Source of the DNA: Agrobacterium tumefaciens
GTDB taxonomy: Bacteria > Pseudomonadota > Alphaproteobacteria > Rhizobiales > Rhizobiaceae
Reading direction: 5' to 3'
DNA length: 64,000 nucleotides
Assembly: GCF_013318015.2 (NCBI RefSeq)
Contig: NZ_CP115843.1
Coordinates: 186,001-250,000, forward strand
Each line of letters starts with the position of its first letter. The first letter of the stretch is position 1. A program made the position numbers and the translations under genes. Under the pieces are notes generated by a model, which saw only the letters and a program-made list of their open reading frames with translations, was not told the origin of the DNA and searched no databases. Below are positions 8,153 to 18,400 of the stretch, one piece after another.

Positions 8153-9769
8153 ATGACCATTACACGTAGACAGATGATGCTTTCGGGTGCCGCCGGGACA
8201 ATGCTTGCCGCAGGCCTTGGCGGGCTACCATCGCCCGCCGGCGCCCAGGCAAAACGGGACACGATCCGGGCAGCGTTCGCCGCCCGCTCGTCGACCGGCA
8301 TGAACCCGCAGCTGATTTCCACGACCGGTGCCGATAACTGGGTGATGGCCCAGATTTTCCACGCCTTGGTCAAGCGCCCGGATGGTGCCTGGGCGGTCAA
8401 GCCGGAAGAGTTCCAGCCCGCTTTGGCCGAAAGCTGGGCGATGTCGCCGGATGGCAAGACCTGGACCTACAAACTCCGCAGCGGCGTCAAATTCCATAAG
8501 AACTACGGCGAGGTGACCGCCGACGACGTGGTCTTCACCTACGGCCGTCATCTGGACCCCAAGATCAATACCAAATACAAATCCTATTACCGCAATATCG
8601 AGAGCGTGACCGCATCCGATCCGCTGACGGTGGTATTCAAGCTTAGCCAACCAGACCCGCTTCTGAATGCGACTTGCATTTCGGACATCAGCGCGGTGAT
8701 TATATCGAAAAAAGCCTTTGAAGAAAAAGGCGCCGATGGCTTCAACACCGATCCGATCGGTACCGGCCCCTATCAGTTCACGAGCGCCGATACAGAAAAG
8801 GGCGTAACGCTGTCTGCGTTTCCCGAGTGCTTCGACGGACCGCCGGCGACGCCGAAACTTCAGATCCGCTTCATTGCCGATACGACGGCACGCACCCTGG
8901 CCTTCGCATCCGGCGATGTTGACATGATCGAGGGCGTGCGCGCACCCGGTTGGATCGAGACGATGCGGCAGCAGAACGCCAAAACGGTGTTCGACGCGAC
9001 GGCGCCGGGCAGCTTCAACATCCTGAATATCAACCTGACCAGAGGACCGCTCGCGGAGATCAAGGTTCGACAGGCCATCCGTTATGCGATCGATTCCAGC
9101 GCGATTGCCGGCGCGTTTGGCGGTATTTCAACCCCGATGGTTGGCCTTGTTCCCTCGCAGTTTCCCGGTTCGGTGACACTAAACGAACTGCCGGGCGAAC
9201 TGCAGTACAAATACGACCCTGAAAAAGCGAAAGCGCTTCTTGCCGAAGCCGGCCATGCCGGTGGGCTAACGATCCCCTGCTACATCAGCCAGCGCGAGGA
9301 TTATGCTTCGATCATGCTGATGATTCAGGAACAGTTGCGCACGGTCGGCATCAATCTCGATCTCAAGATCATCGACCATGCCACCTACCATGCCGATAAC
9401 CGCAAGGATAAGAACGCCTTGGTTCTCTATTCGGTCAGTTATCCGCCCGTACCCACGGCACCGATCGGCGACCTGTTGCTGAAGTCCGGTGACGTCAAAG
9501 CCGACAGCAGCGGTCTTGCCAACTACAGCCATTATGGCGTCGCCATGCCAGGCATCGACGACATGATGAGCAAGACTATAGCCGAGGCTGATTTCCAAAA
9601 GCGCGTGGCTTTGGTCAAGGACATGGAAAAGCAGGTCCTGAAAGACCTGCCGGCGCTCGGTATCGTGACTCTGTCCTATCTCGTGGCGCGCAATCCCCGC
9701 CTCGATCTCGGATTCAAAGTCACTTCCGGAACACCTCTTTGGCCGCTGAAGCACGCCAAACTGGTTTGA
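8153..9769 (+). CDS. ABC importer substrate-binding protein, dipeptide/nickel family (SBP family 5)
   Basis: A 538-residue periplasmic solute-binding protein of the DppA/OppA cluster C fold. It begins with a twin-arginine signal (TRRQMMLSGAAGTMLAAGL, cleavage expected after PSPAGAQA), so it is probably exported folded through Tat, common for this family in rhizobia. Family marks are PALAESWAMSPDGKTWTYKLRSGVKFH (about 93-119) and VRQAIRYAIDSSAI (about 304-317). An excellent ribosome site (AAGGGAGGAA) precedes ATG 8153. It supplies ligand to the two permeases and the fused ATPase that follow. In this family ligands include peptides, nickel complexes, opines and sugar acids; the flanking enzymes suggest an organic acid or sugar-acid-like ligand here. 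Confidence 0.92.
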   Translation: MTITRRQMMLSGAAGTMLAAGLGGLPSPAGAQAKRDTIRAAFAARSSTGMNPQLISTTGADNWVMAQIFHALVKRPDGAWAVKPEEFQPALAESWAMSPDGKTWTYKLRSGVKFHKNYGEVTADDVVFTYGRHLDPKINTKYKSYYRNIESVTASDPLTVVFKLSQPDPLLNATCISDISAVIISKKAFEEKGADGFNTDPIGTGPYQFTSADTEKGVTLSAFPECFDGPPATPKLQIRFIADTTARTLAFASGDVDMIEGVRAPGWIETMRQQNAKTVFDATAPGSFNILNINLTRGPLAEIKVRQAIRYAIDSSAIAGAFGGISTPMVGLVPSQFPGSVTLNELPGELQYKYDPEKAKALLAEAGHAGGLTIPCYISQREDYASIMLMIQEQLRTVGINLDLKIIDHATYHADNRKDKNALVLYSVSYPPVPTAPIGDLLLKSGDVKADSSGLANYSHYGVAMPGIDDMMSKTIAEADFQKRVALVKDMEKQVLKDLPALGIVTLSYLVARNPRLDLGFKVTSGTPLWPLKHAKLV

Positions 9770-9784
9770 AGTGGAGCACTACTG

Positions 9785-10717
9785 ATGTTGGGTATGATCG
9801 CCTACAAACTGCTCGATGCAATCCCGACTCTATGGTTGGTGTTGACACTCGTGTTCGTCGCATTGCGCATTCTGCCAGGCGATCCCGCTCTTGTGGCGCT
9901 CGGTGACTATGCGACCCCGGAGCAGCTTGCGTTGTTCCGGGCCCAGACCGGTCTCGATGCGCCGCTCTGGCAGCAATATTTCTCCTTCCTATGGGATGTG
10001 GTACGGTTGGATTTCGGCGCTTCGCTGATCTCCAAGGAAAGTGTTGTCGGGCTTATTTCCTATAACCTTCCTTACACGATTGCCTTGACGCTCGGTGCGA
10101 CCGGCCTCGGCGTCATCCTCGGCGTGCCATTCGGCGTGCTGGCGGCGGTTCGCAAGAACAAGCTGCCGGATTCGGCGATGCGTGTGTTCTCGCTGGTCGG
10201 TTATGCAATCCCGGACTTCTATCTCGGCGCCATCCTGCTGATCACCTTTGCACTGCATCTGCAGTTCTTTCCGATCAACGGCGGCGGCGAGGGCTTTTTT
10301 GACCAGCTTCACCATCTGATTTTACCGGCCGTCACACTGGCAATCCTCAAGATCGCTTTTCTCGGCCGCCTGACGCGCACCTCGCTTCTTGAGGTGCTGT
10401 CCAAGGATTACATCCGCACGGCGCGGGCCAAGGGCGCGCCTGAAAAGCGGGTGATCTACAAACATGCCCTGCGCAACGCGCTTCTGCCTATCGTGACCGG
10501 CCTCGGCCTTAGCCTTCTGGCCACGCTTTCGGGGTCCGTCGCCGTTGAACTCGTCTTCAACCGTCCGGGTCTCGGATCGACGCTGATCAAGGCGATTGCC
10601 GAGCGTGACTATCCGCTAATCCAGGGGACGATCGTCGTTTTCGCGCTCATGGTGGTGGTCGTCAATCTTCTCGTAGACATGCTTTACAGCGTCATCGACC
10701 CGCGTATCAGGAGCTGA
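9785..10717 (+). CDS. ABC transporter permease, DppB type
   Basis: A 310-residue inner-membrane subunit with about six transmembrane helices. The N-terminus (TLVFVALRILPGDPALVALG) is typical of the DppB/OppB group, and the EAA loop that docks on the ATPase reads DYIRTARAKGAPEKRVIYKHALRNALLPIV. The end (PLIQGTIVVFALMVVVVNLLVDMLYSVIDPRIR) is also canonical. It lies 15 bases after the binding-protein gene and 2 bases before the second permease, so it is translated as part of one message. Confidence 0.94.
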   Translation: MLGMIAYKLLDAIPTLWLVLTLVFVALRILPGDPALVALGDYATPEQLALFRAQTGLDAPLWQQYFSFLWDVVRLDFGASLISKESVVGLISYNLPYTIALTLGATGLGVILGVPFGVLAAVRKNKLPDSAMRVFSLVGYAIPDFYLGAILLITFALHLQFFPINGGGEGFFDQLHHLILPAVTLAILKIAFLGRLTRTSLLEVLSKDYIRTARAKGAPEKRVIYKHALRNALLPIVTGLGLSLLATLSGSVAVELVFNRPGLGSTLIKAIAERDYPLIQGTIVVFALMVVVVNLLVDMLYSVIDPRIRS

Positions 10718-10719
10718 AT

Positions 10720-11598
10720 ATGGCCGCGATAGAATTCAACGAAACCGTTGCGCCGGAAGTTAAACCGAAGCTGCTCAAGCGGATACTTTTCCGCAAGGTC
10801 TCGACCACGATCGCCTTCGTGGTGATACTCGCCTTCGCGATGATCGCTGTCTTTGCGCCGTGGATCGCGCCTTACGATCCACTCAAACAGAGCTTCCTGT
10901 CGATCAACAAATATCCGTCCGCGGCCAACTGGCTCGGTACGGATCAGTTCGGCCGCGACGTGCTGTCCCGGCTCATCTACGGTTCGCGCACCTCGCTGAC
11001 CTTCGGCCTGATCGCACCGGTCAGCGCCGCTGTCATCGGCACGACGCTCGGCGTGCTTGCCGGATATTTCGGCGGTGTCACGGACCGGATCATCTCCAAG
11101 CTCATCGACATCCTGATGGCATTTCCGGAACTGCTTCTCGCCATCATTGTTTCGGCGGCGCTTGGCGGTGGTTTCTGGAACGTCGTCATCGTTCTGACGA
11201 TCGCCTTTGTGCCGGGTTTTGCCCGTGTGGCTCGCGCTGCGACACTTTCGGTGCGCCAGGAGCCCTATATCGAGGCATCGATGGCGATTGGGGTGAAAAC
11301 GCCGATCATCATTTTCCGGCACGTCATTCCAAACATGTCCGCATCGATCGTGCTGCTCGGAACGCTGTGGATCGCATCGGCCATCAGACTGGAAGCTGCG
11401 CTGAGCTTTCTCGGTATCGGCACACCACCGCCAAACCCGAGCTGGGGCAATATCATCCGGGAAGGTCTCGGCAATGTTTTCGGTTCGCCATGGCCAATCA
11501 TCGGCGCAGGTTTTGCCATCACCATCATCGTGCTGTGCATCAATCTGATCGGGGATTCCGCCCGCGACGTGCTTGATCCCAATTCATCTGAATGCTGA
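10720..11598 (+). CDS. ABC transporter permease, DppC type
   Basis: A 292-residue partner permease with an N-terminal OppC-type cytoplasmic/first-helix segment, then WLGTDQFGRDVLSRLIYGSRTSL, the DppC/OppC hallmark. The EAA loop reads EASMAIGVKTPIIIFRHVIPN, and the C-terminus is WGNIIREGLGN...NLIGDSARDVLDP. It forms the heterodimeric channel with the preceding permease. The next gene starts 15 bases after the stop. Confidence 0.94.
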   Translation: MAAIEFNETVAPEVKPKLLKRILFRKVSTTIAFVVILAFAMIAVFAPWIAPYDPLKQSFLSINKYPSAANWLGTDQFGRDVLSRLIYGSRTSLTFGLIAPVSAAVIGTTLGVLAGYFGGVTDRIISKLIDILMAFPELLLAIIVSAALGGGFWNVVIVLTIAFVPGFARVARAATLSVRQEPYIEASMAIGVKTPIIIFRHVIPNMSASIVLLGTLWIASAIRLEAALSFLGIGTPPPNPSWGNIIREGLGNVFGSPWPIIGAGFAITIIVLCINLIGDSARDVLDPNSSEC

Positions 11599-11613
11599 AA
11601 CAGGCTGCGAGAT

Positions 11614-12471
11614 ATGAAACTGCTTCGATACGGTCCGCCGGGCGCCGAAAGGCCGGCTATGCTGGATGATGACGGCACGATCCGCGATCTCTCCGCGCAT
11701 GTGGCAGATTTGGGTGGCGATGTTCTCTCGCCGGCTTGGCTTGCCGCGATAGCAATGATTGATCCGCGCAGCCTGCCGGCGGTTGCTTCCGATGTCAGGA
11801 TCGGCGCCTGCATTGCACGGCCGGGCAAGTTCATCTGCCTGGGGCTGAACTACCATTGCAATGCGGCCGCCCTGAAACAGGACCTGCCGCCCGAGCCGGT
11901 GATTGCGATGAAACCGCTTTCTGCCATTTGCGGCGCCCATGATGGCATTGAACTACCTCGCGGTTCCGAAAGCACGGACTGGGAAGTCGAGTTAGGCGTC
12001 GTGATCGGCACAAGGGCGAAATATATCGATCAGGCCAAGGCCATGGACCATGTTGCCGGATATTGCCTGATCAACGATCTGGCTGACCGCGAACTGCAGT
12101 CGAAACGCGGCGGCGATACGAGCAAGGGCAGGGGGCATGACAGTTTCGGCCCGATAGGCCCCTATTTCGTGCCTGCCGCATCGATCCCGGATCCGCATAA
12201 CCTTCGCCTCTGGCTCGATGTCGATGGCGAGCGGCTTCAGGATGGGACGACGGCGGACATGGCTTATGGGGTCGCATTTCTGGTCGCGTACCTTTCGCAA
12301 TTCATGACGCTTTTGCCGGGCGATATCATTTCGACCGGCACACCCGCCGGCATCGGGGTCGGGATGAACCCGCCGCGCTTCCTGAAAGCGGGGCAGACAG
12401 TCAGGCTTGGGGCCGAAGGGCTCGGCGAACAATATCACAGGGTCAGGACTTCGCTCGACGCTGCGGCGTGA
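11614..12471 (+). CDS. Fumarylacetoacetate hydrolase (FAH) family protein
   Basis: A 285-residue FAH-fold enzyme; relatives hydrolyse, decarboxylate or dehydrate 2-oxo acids (acylpyruvates, oxaloacetate, 2-keto-3-deoxy sugar acids). The metal site is visible as DWEVELGVVIG (Glu-x-Glu, about 126-136) and the Asp in LINDLADRE (about 151-159). FICLGLNYHCNA near 72 and STGTPAGIGVG near 235 are the usual lid and active-site stretches. It is embedded between the permease and ATPase genes of the importer, so its substrate probably derives from the transported compound. Together with the MR/MLE enzyme and aldehyde dehydrogenase it is compatible with a non-phosphorylated 2-keto-3-deoxy acid route, which is inference. 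Confidence 0.87.
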   Translation: MKLLRYGPPGAERPAMLDDDGTIRDLSAHVADLGGDVLSPAWLAAIAMIDPRSLPAVASDVRIGACIARPGKFICLGLNYHCNAAALKQDLPPEPVIAMKPLSAICGAHDGIELPRGSESTDWEVELGVVIGTRAKYIDQAKAMDHVAGYCLINDLADRELQSKRGGDTSKGRGHDSFGPIGPYFVPAASIPDPHNLRLWLDVDGERLQDGTTADMAYGVAFLVAYLSQFMTLLPGDIISTGTPAGIGVGMNPPRFLKAGQTVRLGAEGLGEQYHRVRTSLDAAA

Positions 12472-12506
12472 ACGAGTGCTTGCGCCAGCCCAAGGAGGAG
12501 AACAAC

Positions 12507-14366
12507 ATGCAGACGGCGATCGCCAAGGCACCGGATCTCTCGAAGGTCAGTGAACTCCAGCAAAACCGCATTCTGTCGGTGCGTGATCTTCGCACGGCTT
12601 TCCGCGAGAACGGCCGCTGGAAAGAAGTCGTCAAAGGCATTTCCTTCGACGTGAAGGCGGGGGAGACGCTTGCCATCGTCGGCGAATCCGGCTCCGGCAA
12701 AAGCGTGACCGGGTATTCGATCATGCGGCTGCTATCGCCGGACACGGCACGCATCAATGGCGAGGTTTTCCTTGGGTCCCGCAATCTCCTGTCGCTGAGC
12801 GAAGACGAGATGCGCGCCGTACGCGGCAACCATGTCTCGATGATTTTCCAGGAGGCGATGACAAGCCTCAATCCGGTATTTCCGATCGGCCAGCAGATCT
12901 CCGAAAGCCTGATGCTGCACAATCCGATGACCGCAGCGGCAGCCAAGGCAGAAGCGCTTCGGCTGATGGACCGAGTGAGGATACCCGCGGCCAAGACCCG
13001 TTATGACGAATATCCGCACAATTTTTCCGGCGGCATGCGTCAGCGCTCGATGATCGCCATGGCGCTGGCCTGCCGGCCGCAATTGCTGATCGCGGATGAA
13101 CCGACGACTGCGCTCGATGTGACGATCCAGGCGCAGATCCTTAACCTGATCAAGGAGATCCAGGAGGAGGAGAAAATGTCGGTGATCTTCATCACTCACG
13201 ACATGGGCGTGGTGGCGGAGGTGGCCGAGCGGATGGTGGTGATGTTGAAAGGTGACGTCGTCGAGACGGGAACCACGGAAGCGATATTCGATCGGGCGGA
13301 ACATCCCTATACGCGGGCGCTGCTCAGTGCGGTGCCGCAGCTTGGTTCGATGCAGGGCATTCCCTATCCTCTCAAGTTTCCGATCGTCAATCCTAAGACT
13401 GGAGAGACCAGTCCCGCCGACGAACCGGTCGCAACCGTAAAGACATCGGACGCCCCGGTGTTAGAGGTCAAGAACCTTTCCGTCCGTTTCGATATCAGGG
13501 GCGGCTGGTTCCGCCGCGTCATCAGCCGTATCCACGCGGCCGAGGATGTCTCGTTCGACCTACGCCCCGGCGAGACCCTGTCGATCGTCGGTGAATCCGG
13601 CTGCGGCAAGTCGACGACGGGCAGGGGCCTGATGCGGCTGGTCGAACCTGCGGGCGGGAGTGTCCGGCTGGCAGGCCGTGAGATCATGTCTCTGGCGCAT
13701 GACGACCTGCGCGATGCCCGGCGGGACATCCAGATGGTCTTCCAGGATCCGTATGCAAGCCTGAGTCCGCGCCGCACGGTTGGTCAGGCAATCGCAGAAC
13801 CGTATCTTACCCATAAGCTTGGAACGGCGGCTCAGGCCCGCAAACTGGTCGGCCAGATCCTGGAGCGCGTCGGACTTAGCCCGGATATGGCTGAACGTCT
13901 GCCGCATCAGTTTTCCGGTGGCCAGAGGCAACGCATCTGTATCGCACGGGCGCTCGTGCTGTCACCGAAGGTCATCGTGGCCGACGAGTCGGTTTCCGCA
14001 CTGGATGTCTCGGTCAAGGCGCAGGTGATCAATCTGCTTCTCGATCTGCAACGCGAACTGCGACTGGCCTTCGTGTTCATCTCCCACGACATGGCGGTGG
14101 TGGAGCGCATCAGCCACCGGGTTGCCGTCATGTATCTCGGGGAGATCGTGGAGATCGGGCCGCGCCAGAGCATTTTTGAAAATGCGCAGCATCCCTATAC
14201 GAAGAAGTTGCTGTCGGCGGTTCCCTTGCCCGATCCGTCGCGCCGCCTGGCGAAGCGTGTCATCGATGTGGAAGAGTTGCCGAGTGCATTACGTGCGATC
14301 GGCTACGAGCGCAAAGGCAGGGTATTACGGGAAGTGTCGCCCGGTCACTTTGTTCAGGTGACCTAG
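12507..14366 (+). CDS. Dipeptide-type ABC transporter ATPase, fused DppD-DppF
   Basis: A 619-residue fusion of the two ATPases that are usually separate in Dpp/Opp systems. Domain 1 has Walker [12 protein letters not shown], signature [19 protein letters not shown] and Walker [15 protein letters not shown]. Domain 2 has Walker [12 protein letters not shown], signature [15 protein letters not shown] and Walker [15 protein letters not shown]. Each is followed by the oligopeptide-type C-terminal extension ([28 protein letters not shown]). ATG 12507 is chosen because AAGGAGGAG (12490-12498) precedes it; the upstream in-frame ATG 12468 overlaps the FAH gene and lacks this. Energises the importer encoded just upstream and ends the operon. 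Confidence 0.94.
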   Translation: MQTAIAKAPDLSKVSELQQNRILSVRDLRTAFRENGRWKEVVKGISFDVKAGETLAIVGESGSGKSVTGYSIMRLLSPDTARINGEVFLGSRNLLSLSEDEMRAVRGNHVSMIFQEAMTSLNPVFPIGQQISESLMLHNPMTAAAAKAEALRLMDRVRIPAAKTRYDEYPHNFSGGMRQRSMIAMALACRPQLLIADEPTTALDVTIQAQILNLIKEIQEEEKMSVIFITHDMGVVAEVAERMVVMLKGDVVETGTTEAIFDRAEHPYTRALLSAVPQLGSMQGIPYPLKFPIVNPKTGETSPADEPVATVKTSDAPVLEVKNLSVRFDIRGGWFRRVISRIHAAEDVSFDLRPGETLSIVGESGCGKSTTGRGLMRLVEPAGGSVRLAGREIMSLAHDDLRDARRDIQMVFQDPYASLSPRRTVGQAIAEPYLTHKLGTAAQARKLVGQILERVGLSPDMAERLPHQFSGGQRQRICIARALVLSPKVIVADESVSALDVSVKAQVINLLLDLQRELRLAFVFISHDMAVVERISHRVAVMYLGEIVEIGPRQSIFENAQHPYTKKLLSAVPLPDPSRRLAKRVIDVEELPSALRAIGYERKGRVLREVSPGHFVQVT

Positions 14367-14380
14367 GTCGCCGGCTGCGA

Positions 14381-15431
14381 TCATAAAAGGAATCGTGCGG
14401 CTATCGGTACTATGATCGCCGTCGCCACCGCATTGAGCGCCATGGAAATCCCGGCAAAGACGCCGGCCGTCTGGTCGACATTGTAAGCTCTGGCGGTACC
14501 AATGCCGTGAGATGTCAAGCCGATGGCGAAACCGCGTGCTGCATAGTCCCGGATATTGTCGACCATGCTGATCACCAGAGCGCCGACGACCATGAGCGCG
14601 ATTGCCTTCAGGTAGATTCCGGTTGCAAGAAGATAGACGGCCGCCGGAAACCAGACCAACGCAGCACCGATGGCTGGAAGAAGCGACAACAGCGCCATCA
14701 ACGCGCCCCACAACAAAGCAGCCTCGATGCCGATCAGCCAGAAGGTCAATCCTCCGATGCTACCCTGTATCGACGCAATGATCAGGTTCCCCTTAACGGT
14801 CGCTTTCATGACGGATGCGAACTTCGGCAGGATCTGGTCCTTTTAGCGCCGACTAAGTGGGCTTGCCTCGCTGATGGTCGTGACAAGTCTAGGCCCATCC
14901 CGAAACAGGAAGAACAGCAGATAGAGCATGATCCCGAGGCTGATAGTCAACTCCATCGTGCCTTGTCCGATCGTTATCGCGCGCGATGCGATCGCCTGCA
15001 CGGGCCTGTCCCAGCGATGTGGCAATGCGAGACTGGACCGGCTCCACGTCGCCGATTTGAAGAGCGCTCAGAGCATGGACGACGGGGGAGGGCAAGGCAT
15101 CGCGGATGCGCTGCAGAATCTGGACGGCGTCAAACTCGCGCTCGCTGATGCGACCGTAGAGTCGCGTGGCTTCATCGGCCAGCGACCCGAGAACGATCGA
15201 TCCGGGGATGAGCACGATGCAGACGAAGCAGATGACGCTGGCGGCCGCGGCTAGGTTGCGACGGCCGCCGAACCAGCGGCAGAGCCTTTCGTGCAGAGGG
15301 TAGAACAGGATTACAACGATCGTGACCCACAGCACGGTTCCGTAATAGGGCAGAAGCAAGAAGACGAAGGCCGTGGTCACCAGAACGACCACGGCCATGA
15401 AGGTTACACCCTCGATCGACGTTTGTCCCAT
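14381..15431 (-). pseudogene. AI-2E family transporter pseudogene fused to an LrgB tail
   Basis: Read leftward from 15431, this starts as a normal AI-2E/PerM-family membrane protein (MGQTSIEGVTFMAVVVLVTT...). After IATSLGQA an extra base in the GGG at 15002-15004 shifts the frame; the correct sequence resumes as VQAIASRAITIGQGTMEL. A TAA (plus-strand 14843-14845) interrupts after SPLSRR, and the sequence continues KDQILPKFASVMKATVKGN. At about 14551, right after SMVDNI, where the AI-2E family continues with a loop and two more helices, the frame passes directly into RDYAARGFAIGLTSHGIGTARAY and FAGISMALNAVATAI. That is the C-terminus of an LrgB/CidB-family protein. A deletion therefore joined two genes, and the product is dead. 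It follows the RND pump gene on the same strand, 32 bases downstream. Confidence 0.85.
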
Positions 15432-15463
15432 ACATTGCCGCCTTTATGTTGCTCCCGGCAGGG

Positions 15464-18400
15464 TCAGGATGATGCCGTTCCCGGCTGCTGTTCGGTATAA
15501 CCGCCCAGGGTGCCGGCGTATATTGTTTGATCGTCATGATCGTCGGGCGCTTTCGGCATGAAGCGGGCCAGGCGCCGCGTGATGCTGTCGATATAGGAAA
15601 GGATCATCGGCACTACGATCAGGGTCAGGACGGTGGAACTGATCAGCCCACCGATCACGGCATGGGCCATGGGAGCGCGCTGCGCACCGCCGCCAGCCAC
15701 CGCCATCCCGAGCGGGATCATGCCGAAGATCATAGCCAGCGTTGTCATGACGATCGGGCGGAAGCGGATGGCGCCAGCGCTGATCAGGGCGTCGTTGAGC
15801 GAAAGACCGCGTCGGCGCTCCTGATTGGCGAAGTCGACCAGCAGGATGCCGTTCTTGGTGACGAGGCCCATCAGCATGATGAAGCCGATCAGCGAGAACA
15901 TGTTGATCGTGCTTCCGGCGATCAGGAGTCCGAGAAGCACGCCGACGAGCGAGAGGGGCAGGGCTGCCATGATGGCAAGCGGTTGCAGGAAACTACTGAA
16001 CTGCGAGGCCAATACCAGATAGATGAAGATCACCGCCATCGCGAGTGCCGTCACCATATGCCCCATTGTTTCCTGCATGTTCTCCGATTCCCCGCCAAAG
16101 CGGATGAGGTAGCCATCGGGCAAATCTCGGTTGGCGATCAGCGTCTGCAATTCGCTGGTCACGTCGCCGAGCGTGCGGCCCGATACATCGGCGGACACCA
16201 GCACCTCCCGGCGATTGTCGAGGCGGCGGATTTCGGAAGCCGCCGGGACGGCCTTGATATCGGCAACCTGATCGACCTGGACCAGGATTGGCGCTCCATT
16301 TGCATCCAGTCGCCCGGTTGTTAGCATCAACTCGCCAATCATCGCACCGTCTGCGCGTTGCTCGCTCGGCAGGCGAACAACGATATCGTGGGTTTCGCCG
16401 GTGGCATCTGTCCAGTTCGAGACCTCCTCGCCGCCGACCAGCGGAGAGAGCGAGGCGGCAAGATCGGATCTCGTCATGCCGAGATCACTCGCCGCCTCGC
16501 GCTTCAGGCGCACCGAAAGGATGGAGGTCACTTCCCTGGCACTCGAATTCACATCGACCATACCTGATATCTTGCGCATGTCGTCGGCAAGATCCGAGGC
16601 GATTTTCTCAATGATCGCGCGGTCGTCTCCAAGCACGCTGAGCTGGATCGGGCTGTCGCCGCCGCCCAGCCCTTCCTGTACGATGGCGATCTCGATGCCC
16701 GGAATGACGGACAGTCGCTCGCGGATCGGGTTTGCCAGCATGAGCGGGGTCCGTTTCCGTTGTTCCAAAGGCACAAGGCGCACCAGCACTGCGGCGCGGT
16801 GCTTGCCGACGGTCCCCCCAGTGTTGATCGTCGAATAGATCGTCTCGATCTCGGGAAACTCCCTGAGCGCATTTTCGACCTGCCGCACTTTCGTTGCGGT
16901 GTAGTCAAGGGAGGAGCCAACCGGCGCTGTCACGTTGATCTGGAACCGGCCCTCGTCGGCGCCGGGCGCAAACTCCGCGCCGACCAGCGGCACCATGAAC
17001 AGGCTGCCGATGAAGATGCCGACGGTTGCCAAGAGCGTCACGAAACGATGGCGCAACGTCCAGCCGATCACGTTCCGATACTTGCTGGCCAGCCATTCGA
17101 AGCCGTGATCGAAGCGCGCGATCAGCCGCCCGATAGGTCCGCGTTTTGCATCCGGCTGCGCATCGGGATCGTACCAGACGCTCGACAGCATCGGATCGAG
17201 CGTGAAGGCGACGAAGAGCGATATTAACACTGCGGCAGAAACCGTTACGCCGAATTCGTAGAAGAAGCGCCCGACGATCCCGTCCATAAAAGCGACCGGC
17301 AGGAAAACCGCGACGATGCTCAAGGTTGTGGCGATGACCGCAAGTCCGATTTCGTTGGTGCCGTCCAGTGCCGCGCGAAAGTGTGACTTGCCCATGTGAA
17401 GATGGCGCGTAATGTTCTCACGCACGACGATAGCATCGTCCACCAGAATGCCGATCGACAGCGTCAATGCCAGCAGGCTGAGCGTGTTGAGGGTGAACCC
17501 CAGAAAGCTGATGACCGCCAAGGTTCCAAGCATAGCGATGGGAAGCGTCAGGCCGGTAATGACGGTGCTGCGCCAAGAGTTAAGGAACAGGAAAACGATC
17601 GTAACGGCGAGTGCTGCGCCCTCGATTAGCGTCGCCTGTACCTGGGTCACCGATTCTTCGATCGCCGTCGAGGCATCCGTCACGACGCGGAGCTGGACGT
17701 TATGCGTGGCGAGTTCTGTGTTGAGTTGATCGAGACGCGCCCGGACATCATTGACAATCTGCACGGTGTTGGCGTCCTGCACCTTGATGATATCGATCGC
17801 GAGCGCCGTTTCGCCATTATAGAGCGCCCGGCTCTCGGCGTCGGCCGCACCATCCGAGATGGTCGCGACGTCACGCAGGTAGACCGGGCCCCCGCCGTGA
17901 CGGGCGACGACCATGTCGAGCAGGTCTTGCGGCTGCTCGATCCGGCCCTGTACCTGCATCGTGCGCTCGGAGAAGGTGCTGATGACGCTCCCGGCCGGGC
18001 TGTTCTGGTTGCCCGATTTAAGAGTATTGATCACATCGTTGATGCCAACGCCCAGCGCCCGCATTCGGGTATCGTCGATGGAAACGTCGATCTGGCGCTT
18101 TTGTCCACCCACCAGCGTTGCCTGACCGACGCCTGAAATTGTCGTCAATTGGCGAACGACGCGCTGGTCGGCGATCATCGTCAGGGCCGGGACGTCCAGC
18201 GACGTCGAGCTGATGGCGATGGAGAGGATGGGCTGGTCGGACGGATTGAACCGAGAGACGATTGGCTTGTCGACGTCGTCGGGAAACTCCGCTTCGAGCG
18301 CTGCCACCTTGTCGCGCACATCCTGCGCGGCCGCCGCGCCCTGCACTTCAAGTTTGAACTTGGCCGTGACGACAGAGCGCCCCTCGTAGGACGTCGAGGT

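Noticed and set aside
15527..16324. 265-residue plus-strand open frame
   Set aside because: Antisense shadow of the RND pump gene with low-complexity charged composition and no motifs.
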